Shown here piece after piece: positions 11,374-11,543 of a stretch of 11,543 nt of DNA (position 1 is the first letter of the stretch; each line of letters starts with the position of its first letter). Source of the DNA: Minisyncoccota bacterium (lineage in GTDB: Bacteria; Patescibacteriota; Minisyncoccia; Minisyncoccales; Minisyncoccaceae); contig JAQTRG010000008.1 in assembly GCA_028711945.1 (NCBI GenBank), forward strand, positions 1,205 through 12,747, in the 5' to 3' direction. The translations under genes were made by a program, and so were the position numbers. The notes beneath the pieces were generated by a model. The model saw nothing but the letters and a program-made list of their open reading frames with translations. It was not told where the DNA came from and made no database searches.

Positions 11374-11543
11374 TTATATTTTTCTATAACGTGTGCCGCG
11401 TCCTTTCCCAATCCTTCCAAGCAATTTTAAAACTACCAAGCGAGATAGCACTTGTTTTATCGTTACCTTTGCCATATTGCTTTTAATAAGAATGTCTAGT
11501 TCCTTAACTCCCAATTCCCTTCCATCCTTAAATAAATCATATA
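11374..11543 (-). CDS. C-terminal winged-helix domain of a partial protein
   Basis: On the minus strand a frame enters from the right edge and gives 55 residues before the TAA at 11376-11374. It ends with a helix-turn-helix and wing: KELDILIKSNMAKVTIKQVL, then SRLVVLKLLGRIGKGRGTRYRKI. The LGRIGKGRGTRY wing resembles the C-terminal winged helices of Fic-family, RecG-like and AlbA_2-type regulatory proteins, where it binds DNA or mediates contacts. The main domain lies outside the window, so the protein cannot be named. A strong terminator follows, so this is the last gene of its unit. Confidence 0.65.
   Translation of the reverse strand, partial: YDLFKDGRELGVKELDILIKSNMAKVTIKQVLSRLVVLKLLGRIGKGRGTRYRKI

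Noticed and set aside
1..11543. UGA recoding to Gly or Trp, as in some CPR lineages
   Set aside because: rbfA and the oxidoreductase gene end sensibly at TGA, and no conserved protein here needs TGA read through.
1..11543. CRISPR array, insertion sequence or origin
   Set aside because: No regularly spaced repeats, transposase motifs or clustered DnaA boxes were seen on reading the window.

Overview
The window is AT-rich bacterial chromosome with short gene gaps. It uses the standard bacterial code: TAA, TAG and TGA all end genes (rbfA and the flavoprotein gene end in TGA). Several traits point to a small-genome bacterium of the Patescibacteria/CPR type, probably Parcubacteria-like. These are a four-domain ribosomal protein S1, a 495-residue IF-2 with almost no N-terminal extension, nine tRNA genes scattered between protein genes, a solitary PemK/MazF-type toxin with an N-terminal helical extension, and a helix-turn-helix protein with a 'LYWAEG' motif that I recall as common in Parcubacteria. 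This placement is inferred from gene style, not from a tree.

Layout, left to right. (1) 1-1616, minus: promoter, rpsA-like S1 gene, then the N-terminal part of ftsH running off the left edge. (2) 1640-2234, plus: a divergent gene for an exported or anchored 3D-domain protein, closed by a two-way terminator. (3) 2243-4407, minus: tRNA-Ser(CGA), infB, rbfA, tRNA-Cys(GCA), tRNA-Leu(TAA), a translation-machinery cluster. (4) 4434-5479, minus: an FAD-dependent geranylgeranyl-reductase-like oxidoreductase whose promoter shares its -35 bases with a plus-strand promoter that leads to no protein gene. (5) 5558-6167, minus: tRNA-Pro(TGG), tRNA-Gly(TCC) and a solo PemK/MazF-like gene behind one strong promoter. 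(6) 6177-7241, plus: tRNA-Arg(TCT), tRNA-His(GTG) and a lipoprotein of unknown function. (7) 7240-8311, minus: an HtrA-like serine protease with no export signal and an apparently leaderless promoter. (8) 8381-9235, minus: an HTH/LAGLIDADG-like protein whose reading frame ends inside tRNA-Arg(CCT), then tRNA-Ala(GGC). (9) 9288-11353, minus: rny (RNase Y) and an HU-family gene, with a hairpin in the rny leader and a promoter embedded in the preceding terminator. (10) 11374 to the right edge, minus: the C-terminus of a winged-helix protein.

Most genes are housekeeping: translation initiation and ribosome maturation (S1, IF-2, RbfA, tRNAs), RNA decay (RNase Y), nucleoid structure (HU) and membrane proteolysis (FtsH). 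The less ordinary content is the coupling of tRNA genes with accessory genes: a toxin-like nuclease directly behind tRNA-Gly, and a LAGLIDADG-like gene sharing about 50 bases with tRNA-Arg(CCT). An orphan promoter with a hairpin also points at the 3' end of the toxin gene. Two minus-strand genes have -10 boxes placed so that transcripts would start at the ATG. I found no CRISPR array, insertion sequence, prophage module or rRNA.
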